Positions 37,536 through 46,703 of a stretch of 64,000 nucleotides of DNA are shown piece after piece. The position numbers were made by a program, and so were the translations under genes. The DNA is from a bacterium (GTDB lineage Bacteria; SAR324; XYD2-FULL-50-16): the NCBI GenBank assembly GCA_018829445.1, contig JAHJTV010000084.1, positions 1 to 64,000 of the forward strand, written 5' to 3'. The number at the start of each line of letters is the position of its first letter. The first letter of the stretch is position 1. The notes beneath the pieces are model-generated. The model was not told the origin of the DNA. It saw only the letters and a program-made list of their open reading frames with translations, and did no database searches.

Positions 37536-38348
37536 ATGACAAAGCGAGTCGGAATTTTATATTTCTCCCCAACCAGTTCTACCAGATCAATCTGCAGTGC
37601 AATTTCTTCGGGGATGGGGGTTGAAGAGCCGCAGTTTTTTAATATGACTATTCCTGAGTTGCGGACTGATCTTATTGCTAATGCAGGTGCAGATTTAAAT
37701 ATGATGGATCATCTGATCATCGGATCTCCTGTCTATTCCGGCAAGTTACCGTCTCAGGTTATCGACTGCATTAAGGCCATCGGTGGAAAAAGAACGAAAT
37801 GCAGTGCTGTTGTTGTCTATGGAAATCGTGACTATGGCATCGCTCTACATAATATGGTGGATTTACTTTCCCAAAATGGTTTTGAGGTTGTTGGTGCAGG
37901 AGCTTTTATCGGACAACATTCCTATTCGGATCTGGTTCCGGTTGCTATGGGTCGTCCGGATAAATCTGATATAGAGTTGGCACAGGCGTTTGGGAAAAAG
38001 TGTGCGGGAACCCTAAACAGGCTGGATCTCAATAAGATTCCGGTTCAAATGGACAGATTTGCAAAATCGGAAAAGTATTCGGCAATTAAACCTTCCTACC
38101 TGGAAAAACGATGTCTTCAATGCGGCAAGTGCACAAAAGCCTGTCCGCTGGGATTGATATTGTTCGAAACAGGTATTGTCATGACTCAAAAATCGGAAAA
38201 GCAATGCATTGGGTGTATGGCGTGTGTTCAGCATTGCAAGCCAAAAGCACGAACACTTAAAACCAATCCGTTTGTAAAAGTTATCATGAAAGGAATATTA
38301 AAAGAGGCGCTGCAAAATAGAAAAGAACCTTTAATGATTTTTGGCTGA
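37536..38348 (+). CDS. EFR1-type flavodoxin-ferredoxin fusion protein
   Basis: A 270-residue electron-transfer protein. The N-terminal half is flavodoxin-like, with the FMN phosphate loop FSPTSSTRSI near residue 10 and a GSPVYSGKLP segment. The C-terminal part has two [4Fe-4S] cluster motifs, CLQCGKCTKACP and CIGCMACVQHCKP. This matches the EFR1 family found mainly in anaerobes, which is thought to mediate low-potential electron transfer. AGGAT precedes the ATG. The gene ends 5 bp before the convergent SUI1-like gene. Confidence 0.85.
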   Translation: MTKRVGILYFSPTSSTRSICSAISSGMGVEEPQFFNMTIPELRTDLIANAGADLNMMDHLIIGSPVYSGKLPSQVIDCIKAIGGKRTKCSAVVVYGNRDYGIALHNMVDLLSQNGFEVVGAGAFIGQHSYSDLVPVAMGRPDKSDIELAQAFGKKCAGTLNRLDLNKIPVQMDRFAKSEKYSAIKPSYLEKRCLQCGKCTKACPLGLILFETGIVMTQKSEKQCIGCMACVQHCKPKARTLKTNPFVKVIMKGILKEALQNRKEPLMIFG

Positions 38349-38353
38349 AACAG

Positions 38354-38716
38354 CTAACCTCCGGAGCGTTTAACAGTCCATCCCATTTTTTGTAACTGTT
38401 CCATCAGCAGATCCCGCTTGTCGCCTTGGATCTCAATTATTCCCTCTTTGATGCTGCCGCCGACACCACAGATCTTTTTGAGTTTTTTGGCAAGTTCCGT
38501 TAATTCCTGGTGGGGAAGAGGAACACCGCTTATCAGCGTGACTCCTTTTCCCTTGCGACCTTTGGTCTCACGACTGACTCTGACGATTCCGTCTCCTGCG
38601 GGCATCTGTTTTTGGTTGCAGATGCAGTTGGAAATTGGTTTATTACAGACAGGACACATCTTGCCCTGGTCGGTTGAGAAGACTATTCCATTGTTTTCAA
38701 GATTTTTTCGGGACAT
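38354..38716 (-). CDS. yciH: SUI1/YciH-family translation initiation factor homologue
   Basis: About 120 residues from the ATG at 38716; a TTG six codons upstream is the alternative. The C-terminal part is the eIF1/SUI1 fold (KKICGVGGSIKEGIIEIQGD and LLMEQLQKMGWTVKRSGG at the end). The N-terminal region has four cysteines in a ribbon-like pattern (CPVCNKP, CICNQ). Bacterial YciH binds the small ribosomal subunit and affects initiation fidelity, especially under stress. The gene is convergent with the EFR1-like gene. Confidence 0.85.
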   Translation of the reverse strand: MSRKNLENNGIVFSTDQGKMCPVCNKPISNCICNQKQMPAGDGIVRVSRETKGRKGKGVTLISGVPLPHQELTELAKKLKKICGVGGSIKEGIIEIQGDKRDLLMEQLQKMGWTVKRSGG

Positions 38717-38859
38717 CGATTTTTTATTCTGCAAAAGGTGAAAAAGTCATAATTTGACAATACAATTAACATACATCCCTTTCAAAAGGCGATGTGAAGC
38801 TTCCCAACTGATCTTTATCTTTTTTTGGTTCAAAAGATTCTAATAAAGGATGCAAGGAA

Positions 38860-39306
38860 TCATCTTTCCCAGGATTGAATTTCAATGATGTTCCCCTCAG
38901 GATCGCGGAAATAGACAAATACCAGGGTTCCCAATCCTTCAATCAATTTCCTGGTGATTTTTCCTAAATTGGAAGCCCCCATGTTTAATGCAGCACTCAA
39001 TGTCGTTTCAACATCGTCGACTTCAAAGGCGATATGACTGAACCCTCTGGAATTTGCAAAAACAGGTTCATGCTCGTCAATTTCTTCATAGGTAAAAATT
39101 TCCAGGGTCGGAGCTTCAGTACCATGACCCGGCAATAGCAGGTGTACTCCCTTCAGTTTCGCCTGGGTCAAACCGGTTGCCTGATCCAGCCAATCGCCCG
39201 AGAGATCTCTTTCGGGCGGTTTGACTGTACAGTTAAAAATCTTGATATAAAAGTCAGCCAATGTTTTCCAGTCTTTGGCAACAATATTTGTGTGAGTGAA
39301 TTTCAT
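38860..39306 (-). CDS. VOC-family (glyoxalase-like) protein
   Basis: A 148-residue protein with the two-fold beta-alpha-beta-beta-beta layout of vicinal-oxygen-chelate enzymes. Candidate metal ligands are the early His in FTHTNIVAKDW, Glu in LEIFTYEE, His in GFSHIAFEVDD and Glu in GNIIEIQSW, as in glyoxalase I and dioxygenase relatives. The specific reaction is unknown. AGAGGAA lies just before the ATG. The divergence from named enzymes is too great to choose one. Confidence 0.8.
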   Translation of the reverse strand: MKFTHTNIVAKDWKTLADFYIKIFNCTVKPPERDLSGDWLDQATGLTQAKLKGVHLLLPGHGTEAPTLEIFTYEEIDEHEPVFANSRGFSHIAFEVDDVETTLSAALNMGASNLGKITRKLIEGLGTLVFVYFRDPEGNIIEIQSWER

Positions 39307-39347
39307 ACGTTCCTCTTTTTGTTAAGAAGTTAAACCTGTAATCACTG

Positions 39348-40229
39348 CTATCGGGTTGAACCCGGTTTCTTATGCACCAATATATTCCCTATAAGAATAA
39401 TAACCACCCCGACCAAGGCGGAGATGGTCCATTGATATCCTTCGAACATTGTGGAAAGTGATAGAGCAACCAGTGGAAAAAGAACGGTGGCATAGGCAGA
39501 TCGTTCAGCTGTAATTCTGCCAAGCAGGGCGAAGTAAGCAGCAAAGGCTACAATAGACCCAATAATCGAAAGATAGAGCAAGGAGACAACATAGGGTAAA
39601 TGCGGATCAAAGGTAAAGGTACGACCACTACCAAACAAAAACAGGGTTAGGAGCAAAGTTCCGTAAAACATGGACCAGGAGGTGTTGCCACATACCGAGA
39701 ACCCCATCAAACGATTTCGGGCTGAAACGATGCTTCCTGCTGAAAAAGAGAGTGTACCGCCAATGCTGAGAAGTACTCCGAATAATACACCTGATTGTAT
39801 GGATAATGTCAGCAATTCCTCGAAAAAAATGCAGCCAATACCCAAAATTCCTAATAATGCTCCAAAAACGACTCGTGATGAAGGACGCTGATTAGTCAAT
39901 ACCGAATTAATAATCATCGTCATAGCGGAAGCTGTGGAAAAGATCACAGCGATTAATCCGGTCGTCAGGTATGCGGCCGCATGATAGAACAGGAAGAAAT
40001 TGGTTGAGAAAATAAGAGCCCCCTGTAAGGCCATAAAAAAGTGCTCTCTCACCGAAAATCGAAGCGGCAGGCGTCTAAGAACTGTCCAGGTGAACATTAA
40101 AAGTGCGGCCAGACCAATTCTATAGGCAACAGAAGCTTCCGGTGGAACAATTCCTACCTGGTACCTTACTGCAAGCCAGGTGGAACCCCAGATCAAAACC
40201 ACAGTAACATATAGTAGTGATGTTATCAT
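39348..40229 (-). CDS. EamA/DMT-family transporter
   Basis: This 293-residue integral membrane protein has ten predicted helices in two EamA repeats. The first repeat starts VTVVLIWGSTWLAVRYQVG; the second ends with a VALSLSTMFEGYQWTISALVGVVIILIGN segment typical of the family's last helices. Members export or import metabolites such as amino acids and nucleosides. The substrate cannot be predicted. AGAGGT lies upstream of the ATG. It may be co-transcribed with the VOC gene, whose start lies 41 bp after this stop. Confidence 0.85.
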   Translation of the reverse strand: MITSLLYVTVVLIWGSTWLAVRYQVGIVPPEASVAYRIGLAALLMFTWTVLRRLPLRFSVREHFFMALQGALIFSTNFFLFYHAAAYLTTGLIAVIFSTASAMTMIINSVLTNQRPSSRVVFGALLGILGIGCIFFEELLTLSIQSGVLFGVLLSIGGTLSFSAGSIVSARNRLMGFSVCGNTSWSMFYGTLLLTLFLFGSGRTFTFDPHLPYVVSLLYLSIIGSIVAFAAYFALLGRITAERSAYATVLFPLVALSLSTMFEGYQWTISALVGVVIILIGNILVHKKPGSTR

Positions 40230-40366
40230 GATATACCTCTGAGAAAGCTCAAAAAGAATAGTTATTTGAATTGCGTCTTGTCGTAACGAAATATGAATTC
40301 AATATAGCATTTCAACTTATTTTGGCAACAGGTATGGTAAATTCAAGAGCTGTAAGGGAGATATAA

Positions 40367-40444
40367 ATGGACCAACAAATAGACACGGAAGTCACAATAT
40401 TCCAGATAGGTAGAAATGGCTTGACAGAAATGCACAGTCAATAG
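40367..40444 (+). pseudogene. Possible truncated YhbY-like RNA-binding gene
   Basis: A 25-codon ORF with a strong ribosome binding site (TAAGGGAG, 6 bp before the ATG). The peptide contains VTIFQIGRNGLTE, which resembles the strand-turn IGxNGLTE of CRS1-YhbY domain proteins. It then stops, while the family continues for about 70 more residues. It is either a truncated gene or a chance likeness. It lies just upstream of the cold-shock gene. Confidence 0.3.
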
Positions 40445-40519
40445 AAGATTAAGACCAGAGTTTCAAGTAGATTAAACCCGATGAAAATCCTGTGACATAA
40501 TTATAATGAGTTAACAAAA

Positions 40520-40720
40520 ATGGCTAATGGCATTGTAAAATGGTTTAGTGATAAAAAAGGTTTTGGATTCATTGAACAGGCAAGTGGCCCTGATGTATTT
40601 GTACATCATTCAAATATTAAAGCGAGCGGTTTTAAATCGCTTAAAGAAGGCGATCGTGTTACCTTTGATATTGAAGAAGGGAAGAAAGGACCCACGGCAA
40701 TTAATGTGACAGCAGAATAA
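40520..40720 (+). CDS. Cold-shock domain protein
   Basis: This 66-residue protein is a complete single cold-shock domain. RNP1 is KGFGFI, RNP2 is VFVHHS, and the start NGIVKWFSDKKGFGF is standard for CspA homologues. It binds single-stranded nucleic acids and acts as an RNA chaperone. No strong Shine-Dalgarno sequence is seen before the ATG. A leader of up to 290 bp precedes it, in which structured-leader control as in cspA genes is possible but not shown. Confidence 0.93.
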   Translation: MANGIVKWFSDKKGFGFIEQASGPDVFVHHSNIKASGFKSLKEGDRVTFDIEEGKKGPTAINVTAE

Positions 40721-40877
40721 TACATTTGATTTGTGGTCCTCACCCCGATTTGAGCTAAAGCCCAATAGCAGCAGTACGGAATAACAGAAAACCCGGGTTA
40801 GTTTTATAAGTACTTTTTGTGCCTGCTTTGGGTTTTTGGCAATAAGTATCGCAGGATATATCAAGAAGGGGTGACTT

Positions 40878-41555
40878 ATGGACGCGGTTGATAATAGGGA
40901 GTTTGCTGCAGAATACAGCAAGTGCGGAATTGATCTCTTGAATACTCGAGGGGCCAATTTTGTTAAAATTGTTTATTCGTCTGTAGATGAAGTGGTCAGT
41001 TGTGAAATCAATCGATTATGTGCCGAAGAAGGTGTCATTCCAACCTGTAAGGCTGGCTGTTTCCATTGTTGCGGACAACACATCCTGACGAGCATAACAG
41101 AAGCTCAGGCCTTAGCACATTATATCAAGTATAGTTTTACCCAAGACCAGATTGAAAAGCTCAGGTTGCGCACGCAACAGTGGCACGAGTGGGATGAGAC
41201 CAGGCGAAGCTGTTCCACCCTGACTGACGGGCAATCTGATTTTTCTGCTTATTGTTATTGCCCCATGTTGGTAAAAGGTGAATGCAGTGCCTATTCCATG
41301 AGGCCCCTCATATGCCGAACTCATTTTGTCAGTTCGGATTCTCCGGCTTGTCGTCCATTCCAAGATCCAGAATCAATCAATGATAATCCGGTGGCTCTTG
41401 CTTCAGTTTTAGCAGCGACGAGTCCATTTTCGATTATGATAAGAGAGCATATTGAAAATGCCGGACTGAATTTTTATGGTTCACTCATGCTACTTCCTCA
41501 CTGGTTAGCCATTGAGATGGACTGGGACTTCGCCACAACTCCGCAAATGAAATAG
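40878..41555 (+). CDS. YkgJ-type cysteine cluster protein
   Basis: A 225-residue cytoplasmic protein with the cysteine cluster of the YkgJ/zinc-or-iron-chelating family: CKAGCFHCCG near residue 55, then CPMLVKGECSAYSMRPLICRTHF and a later SPACRPF. The cluster probably binds a metal ion or Fe-S centre. The function of the family is unknown. AAGGGG precedes the ATG. It sits downstream of the cold-shock gene with 157 bp between them. Confidence 0.75.
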   Translation: MDAVDNREFAAEYSKCGIDLLNTRGANFVKIVYSSVDEVVSCEINRLCAEEGVIPTCKAGCFHCCGQHILTSITEAQALAHYIKYSFTQDQIEKLRLRTQQWHEWDETRRSCSTLTDGQSDFSAYCYCPMLVKGECSAYSMRPLICRTHFVSSDSPACRPFQDPESINDNPVALASVLAATSPFSIMIREHIENAGLNFYGSLMLLPHWLAIEMDWDFATTPQMK

Positions 41556-41717
41556 AACAAGGTCTCCGGTAGCCAATTATAAGTGTGGGGCGACTTCAAC
41601 GTTTATTGTCTTATGATTTTTTGTATATTCGAAGAGGAGACTCTTATAACCAGTTCGACAAATACTCTGCATCAAGTTAACGCTAAAGTGATACACTGAA
41701 TTAAGAATTGAATTGCT

Positions 41718-42359
41718 ATGACTCAATACGTAACCAATCGATTATACTTTAAAACGAATTCAAAAACCATTCTGATTTATCTAAAATCCAAGGCTTTAGG
41801 AAGTGATAGTCCTGACCTGTTTTCATTAAATTCCATCAAAATGACGCCAGTGGAGTTGATTTTGCCGTTGACCAATGAAATAAGAACTCTCTCTATCATG
41901 AACGCCGATCGGCCGTCCCTTAGTGAACCGGCCGGTCAAATTGCATTATCAAATCTATTTGATGGTCAGGAGAAAAAGGAGAATCCGTCCGAAATTCAAA
42001 AGGCTATCGGATCGATGAAAGGATCTTTACAAAAGGTAGAAACGGAAAAAGGTAAGATGGATTATGAGGTGTTTGAAAAGGCTTTATCCAATTATGAGCA
42101 GACCCGGTTTTTTTCGTTTTATGATTGGCGATTGGCCCATTGGGGAGTTGTTGACGATATTCACTCTGTTGTTGAATCCACCTTTAAGAGACCCACCACC
42201 TGTATCGAATTTGAAACCACCTGGGTTCCACCAATGAAGGCATTAAACAATCTGGCCAACACCTTTCCATCGGTCAGATTTGAACTTCAATCCCGTTATA
42301 ATTCCTCAGATCCCTGGGAAAAGACTGAGCTGTTTCCGGCTATACCTTTCGGTTATTAG
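41718..42359 (+). CDS. Api92/YubB-like ferredoxin-fold domain protein
   Basis: A 213-residue protein I recognise only by its C-terminal half. FYDWRLAHWGVVDDIHS, then FETTWVPPMKALNNLANTFPSVRFEL and a Tyr-rich end resemble the Api92/YubB (DUF1281) domain, where the pattern WG.KWD ... F.TAW.PP ... FP is conserved. That domain is known mostly from plasmids and phages. The N-terminal part (NRLYFKTNSKTILIYLKSK) fits the start of the same fold. Function is unknown. No ribosome binding site is evident. It converges with the kinase gene downstream. Confidence 0.55.
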   Translation: MTQYVTNRLYFKTNSKTILIYLKSKALGSDSPDLFSLNSIKMTPVELILPLTNEIRTLSIMNADRPSLSEPAGQIALSNLFDGQEKKENPSEIQKAIGSMKGSLQKVETEKGKMDYEVFEKALSNYEQTRFFSFYDWRLAHWGVVDDIHSVVESTFKRPTTCIEFETTWVPPMKALNNLANTFPSVRFELQSRYNSSDPWEKTELFPAIPFGY

Positions 42360-42416
42360 ACGATTCAGTTACAGTAGTGATTTGGAGAATGCTGATGTTG
42401 ATCTTTCCTGGCTGGT

Positions 42417-43769
42417 TTATCCGCAATCATTACAGAGTTCTTGAATTGAAGTGCCAACTTTTGAAGGATTTAAAGGAAGAGCAAAGCTAAATGATGCTCC
42501 CCCTTCTTCGTTATTTTCTGCCCAGATTTTCCCCTTATGTGCCTCTATAATCTCTTTGCAGATGGCGAGTCCTAAGCCTGTACCTCCTACTCCGTTTGTA
42601 GTTTTTGTACTCTGTACAAATTTATCAAAGATCAATCCCAAATCTTCTTCCGGTATTCCGATTCCCTGGTCTTTAATAGAAAAAATCAAGGCTGTACTGA
42701 GATTATGGTCTGAGACGCGCCGTCCGACTGTAAATTGATTTTTTTCGAGTTTAATTCGTATGATTTTCCCCGGAGGAGAAAACTTAATGGCGTTGGAGAG
42801 AAGGTTTCGAAAGACCTGACCTATTCTATAACCGTCACAAAACAATAAAGTAGATTCATTGGTAATGGAAAAAACAAGTTGTATATTCTTCTCCAGGCAA
42901 GCCGGATTGAACTCTTCGATAGCTGTTTCCGCTATTTTCCACAGATTCTGATCATTAAACGTATATTGCATCTTTCCCGATTCCATTTTGGACAGATCGA
43001 GCAAATCATTTAGAAGCTTCATTAGACGATTTGCAGATGTATCAATCTGGTGGAAGTAATGAATAAGCTTCTCCTTCGGCTGTTCCTCTTTTGTAAGCCC
43101 TTTGCGTGCGTAGCTGATGACCTGGTGCATAGGATTTCTTAATTCGTGCGAGATATTTGCTAGAAATTCACTTTTTGACTTGTTGGCTATTTCCGCTTTT
43201 TTCTTGGCTTCTTCCAATTGTTTGGCATGCTCGTCCAGAAGAGTATATGCCTGTTGCAGGTTTTCCTGTGTTTCCTGCATTCGTTGGTGTTCCTGTTCAT
43301 ATTTTTTTGCTTTGAACGTCGTCAGGGAGAGCTTATCAGTCATAATCATAGCGAAAATCCGATACAGCAAATGCTGAAAATGTTCGGAATCGATATCAAT
43401 ATAACGGCCGATACTGTTGGCTTTAATACTGAAGTATGACACATTGGAAGTAGCTTTAACCGTAACGTTACTGGGTTTATTGCTGATGATATTTCCTTCC
43501 CCTACAATATCTCCTTTTCTTTTTAGTTCAATTATCGGTTCGTTGTCGGCAAAAATCCCCAGTTTTCCCCGCAGCAGGAAAAAAACCTTGTCATTTTCCT
43601 GACCTTCGATCAGCAGTACCGAGCCTTGTGGCACCGTAGCCAATTCTGACAAGGGAATCAGTTTCTCAAGTTCACTATCGGGTAAGTGATTGAACAAACG
43701 TGAGTCTTTGAGATAGGCTATAATTGCTTCATTCTCTTCAAAAAGAATCTCTGTATTTTTATTTGTCAT
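42417..43769 (-). CDS. Sensor histidine kinase with N-terminal cyclic-nucleotide-binding domain
   Basis: A 450-residue soluble hybrid. Residues about 20-140 form a Crp-like cyclic-nucleotide-binding domain (LIEGQENDKVFFLLRGKLGIF, KRKGDIVGEGNII). A coiled coil follows (about 150-200), then a HisKA domain with phospho-acceptor His208 in ANISHELRNP. The ATPase domain has N-box FRNLLSNAIKFS and the G-boxes KDQGIGIPEEDLGLIF and GGTGLGLAI. It has no membrane segments and no receiver domain, and no partner regulator is adjacent, so it is an orphan kinase that may couple a nucleotide signal to phosphotransfer. Confidence 0.88.
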   Translation of the reverse strand: MTNKNTEILFEENEAIIAYLKDSRLFNHLPDSELEKLIPLSELATVPQGSVLLIEGQENDKVFFLLRGKLGIFADNEPIIELKRKGDIVGEGNIISNKPSNVTVKATSNVSYFSIKANSIGRYIDIDSEHFQHLLYRIFAMIMTDKLSLTTFKAKKYEQEHQRMQETQENLQQAYTLLDEHAKQLEEAKKKAEIANKSKSEFLANISHELRNPMHQVISYARKGLTKEEQPKEKLIHYFHQIDTSANRLMKLLNDLLDLSKMESGKMQYTFNDQNLWKIAETAIEEFNPACLEKNIQLVFSITNESTLLFCDGYRIGQVFRNLLSNAIKFSPPGKIIRIKLEKNQFTVGRRVSDHNLSTALIFSIKDQGIGIPEEDLGLIFDKFVQSTKTTNGVGGTGLGLAICKEIIEAHKGKIWAENNEEGGASFSFALPLNPSKVGTSIQELCNDCG

Positions 43770-44127
43770 AATTCAATGAATCCCGATGCTACTCTCAAAA
43801 CAGGCATCATAAACCGTTCCAAGAAAATTATTTAATATTAGCCTTAATTGCCGCTGCCATGATTATTCCAAAACGGAATTGTAAGCTCAAGCCAAATTAT
43901 TTATGATTAAAAAAAAAAGAAACTTGAAGCATGGAGATATTAGCTGAAATTAATAATAATTCAAACTGATACTGAATATTGATTCTCCACTTTTTAAATG
44001 AGTCTGCAAAAACAATATCATAAAAGAGTCAATTCAATTCTCGAAATTGGGAGATGTTGACGGCACATGATCATCAGATATAATGTCATTGCATAATCTC
44101 ATTTAACAAAAATAATTATTTAAAAAA
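43770..44127. other. Divergent intergenic region
   Basis: AT-rich spacer between the kinase (minus) and the glycerol-1-phosphate dehydrogenase (plus). It should hold both promoters, but no element could be assigned. Confidence 0.5.
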
Positions 44128-45462
44128 ATGAAAAAACCAATCGAACTGCTGGGAACTTCCTTTGACTGTCTTTGCGGTCGGCATCATGAGGTTCCGACTA
44201 AACGGCTTTTTTATGGGAGTGATGCCCTGGAGCACCTACCCGGTTTTCTGAATTCAATTGCGGAAAAGCAAACTTACCTGATTCTGGCGGACCAAAGAAC
44301 TTGGAAAGTTGCAGGTAGCCGAGTTGAGAGAAACCTAAAAAAAACTGGAGCAACAGTCCAGTATCTGATTATTCCGGATCGGGGTGGAGATTCTCCGGTG
44401 ACCGATGATAAAACCAGGGATTTTTTACTGGAGAATGCTCCTGCTGCCGACTTGTATATAGCCGTAGGCAGTGGCGTAATTAATGACCTGGGAAAGTGGA
44501 TAGCTTATCTGAAAGAGAAACCTTATGTTTCCGTTGCAACGGCAGCTTCCATGAACGGTTACGCGTCAGCCAATGTCTCAGCAGCCATCAATGGTTTAAA
44601 GGTACTTTTCCATGCCCGAGCCTGCCAGGCTGTATTTGCAGTCCCGGAAATCATAGAACAGGCACCTTATGTATTGACAACTTCCGGTCTTGGGGATGTT
44701 TTAGCAAAGCCGGTCAGTTCAGCAGATTGGAAATTAAACCAGTTTTTGTTTGACGAGTACTACTGCCAATTCTCCGTCGATCTGTTAAAAGACCTGGAAC
44801 CCATATACCTGAATAATCCACACCAGATAAAAGAAAGAGATCCGAGTGCAATGGAAGCGCTTTTCAAGGCACTGTTTTTCTCCAGTGTTGCCATGACAAT
44901 AACAGGCACCTCTTCACCTGCGTCAGGCGGAGAGCATTTGATCTCCCACACCATTGACATGCTGGCTGATAGAGACGGGGCAAAACATGATTTTCACGGA
45001 AGGCAGGTAGGCGTGGGATCGATTTTTACAGCAGCCTTGTATGAGAAAGTGTTTAATATCGATAAACCGGATTTTGAAATGATCCCAGGTGGGATAAACC
45101 ACGACTTCTGGGGCTCGCTGGCACCGGTAATCGAGAAAGAATACCAAAAAAAGATACCAAAGCTGGAATTGGCCATCGAAAAGCTGTCGGATTTGAAAAA
45201 CTGGAACGATTTAAGATCAATTTTGAAACAGAATCTTATGCCAGCAGCGAAGTTGAAGAAGTGTTTAAAAACAGCTGGTGCGGCCCATCGCATAAAAGAT
45301 ATTCGATACAACAACCAGAACATGGAAACAGGCTTTTTCCTCTCCATATTAAAAAATGCCAACCAAATGCGAGAAAGATTCACCATACTGGATCTGGCAA
45401 TCTTGCTGGGTGTCGTTCCCGATCAGTTGGATCAACTGGTTTCGGATTGGATATTAGATTGA
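44128..45462 (+). CDS. egsA: sn-glycerol-1-phosphate dehydrogenase
   Basis: A 444-residue member of the iron-containing/glycerol dehydrogenase superfamily, resembling AraM/EgsA, which reduces dihydroxyacetone phosphate to sn-glycerol-1-phosphate with NAD(P)H. The NAD-binding loop GSGVINDLGKW is at residues 114-124, followed by ATAASMNGYAS. Candidate metal ligands are Asp190 (GLGD), His270 (SGGEH) and His290 (HDFHGRQVGVG). G1P is the glycerol backbone of archaeal lipids. In bacteria the enzyme is known from Bacillus, where it feeds heptaprenylglyceryl phosphate, and from scattered other phyla. No GGGP synthase (PcrB) is in the window. The gene stands alone between divergent and convergent neighbours. 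Confidence 0.82.
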   Translation: MKKPIELLGTSFDCLCGRHHEVPTKRLFYGSDALEHLPGFLNSIAEKQTYLILADQRTWKVAGSRVERNLKKTGATVQYLIIPDRGGDSPVTDDKTRDFLLENAPAADLYIAVGSGVINDLGKWIAYLKEKPYVSVATAASMNGYASANVSAAINGLKVLFHARACQAVFAVPEIIEQAPYVLTTSGLGDVLAKPVSSADWKLNQFLFDEYYCQFSVDLLKDLEPIYLNNPHQIKERDPSAMEALFKALFFSSVAMTITGTSSPASGGEHLISHTIDMLADRDGAKHDFHGRQVGVGSIFTAALYEKVFNIDKPDFEMIPGGINHDFWGSLAPVIEKEYQKKIPKLELAIEKLSDLKNWNDLRSILKQNLMPAAKLKKCLKTAGAAHRIKDIRYNNQNMETGFFLSILKNANQMRERFTILDLAILLGVVPDQLDQLVSDWILD

Positions 45463-45509
45463 TTCAGGCAAAAAAAGCATAAAACCGGGAAACAGGTTTA
45501 AAGCAAATC

Positions 45510-46703
45510 TCAATCAAGAGCACTGCATATCGTCTTGAAGGCCCGTAAATGCACTTGATCCAATAGGTCATTTTCCGGATCCTTCTGTGCAGAGACCTTT
45601 GCGATAACGGTTTTGGATTTTGGATCAATATAAATCCACTGACCATGAATCCCTAATGCAAAATAAGCCCCTCGATCATTACGAGTCTGGTACCAGTAAT
45701 TGCGATAGCAACCTTCAGGCAGTAGATTGATAAAACTGCCTTTAACCCAGGCGTCCCGATCACCTGTTGTTAAAGTGTCCTTAATCCACCAAGCGGGAAT
45801 AACCGATTTGCTCAATGCTTGACCCGCGTCACGCATAATCATACCAATACGCGCCATATCTCTGATTGTGGCACAAATGCCACCACCTGCCCTCGCTGCG
45901 CCCAGACGGTCAACCGTTACGTAAGCATTTCGCTCTGCACCCATCGGTTTCCATAGATATTCACTAATCAATGTAGCATAGGTTTTACCGCTCGCTCGTT
46001 CCATTAACCATCCCATAAAATCCGTATTTGGAGTCACATAATGGAAGACGTCGCCATGTTTACCTGTTCCGGGTTTTAGTGTTGCCAAAAAGCTCCGCAG
46101 ATCAGGCAGGTTAGCGGGATCAGTATACGGATTCCATCCTGTTGATTCACGGTAGCGTCCATAATCTCCATCCAAATCCAGATATGATTCAGTGAATGAA
46201 GTATCGACAGACATATCAAGTATATTTTGGATTGGGCAGTTTTCGTAACATGAACCGATTACTTCCGGTATATAGGTTTCTGCAGTAACTCCAAGATCGA
46301 TAATCCCCTTTTCCGCCAGTATACCGGCTAAAATTCCAGTAACGGACTTGCTGACTGAAAATATTAGATGAGGTCGACTTGGTATCAAACCGTTAAAATA
46401 CCGTTCCAAAACAACATTATTATCCTGAACGACAATAAAGCCCGAAGTCTCACTTTCGGAAAAAAGCCGTTTTAGCGTCCATTGCTGCCCCTGTAGCCCT
46501 TCAAATAACAGATCATCCAAGTCCAATGGCATACTTTTTAAGCTTATGGTTTTTTCACCTGCCTCAATCTCTTCAGTCGGCAGCACTTCGCGTGCATGGT
46601 GAAAAGACCAACGGCTGTATGGCAGAGTGCGCCAGTTGGCTATGGTAACTTCACCGAGTTCTAAACGTGTTGGCCCCATTTTGGAGGTGGCAGGCGTGTT
46701 CAT
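45510..46703 (-). CDS. Serine hydrolase, NylB-like beta-lactamase-fold amidase/esterase
   Basis: A 397-residue serine hydrolase of the beta-lactamase/DD-peptidase fold. Ser116 and Lys119 form the S-x-x-K motif (FSVSKSVTG) and Tyr222 the Y-x-N-like motif (FHYVTPNTD). The sequence follows 6-aminohexanoate-dimer hydrolase (NylB) closely in layout: an N-terminal ANWRTLPYSRWSFHHAREVLP segment, Tyr174 in the ESYLD loop, and a C-terminal IHGQWIYIDP. The family includes carboxylesterases and amide hydrolases; the natural substrate is unknown. It follows the PotABCD genes on the same strand, but a terminator separates them, so it probably has its own promoter. Confidence 0.82.
   Translation of the reverse strand: MNTPATSKMGPTRLELGEVTIANWRTLPYSRWSFHHAREVLPTEEIEAGEKTISLKSMPLDLDDLLFEGLQGQQWTLKRLFSESETSGFIVVQDNNVVLERYFNGLIPSRPHLIFSVSKSVTGILAGILAEKGIIDLGVTAETYIPEVIGSCYENCPIQNILDMSVDTSFTESYLDLDGDYGRYRESTGWNPYTDPANLPDLRSFLATLKPGTGKHGDVFHYVTPNTDFMGWLMERASGKTYATLISEYLWKPMGAERNAYVTVDRLGAARAGGGICATIRDMARIGMIMRDAGQALSKSVIPAWWIKDTLTTGDRDAWVKGSFINLLPEGCYRNYWYQTRNDRGAYFALGIHGQWIYIDPKSKTVIAKVSAQKDPENDLLDQVHLRAFKTICSALD

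Noticed and set aside
40230..40519. Cold-shock RNA thermometer upstream of the cold-shock gene
   Set aside because: The leader is long enough, but no specific conserved cold-box element could be recognised by eye.
45510..46703. Class C beta-lactamase
   Set aside because: The fold is shared, but the N-terminal segment, Tyr174 loop and YVTPNTD motif match the NylB-like hydrolases instead.
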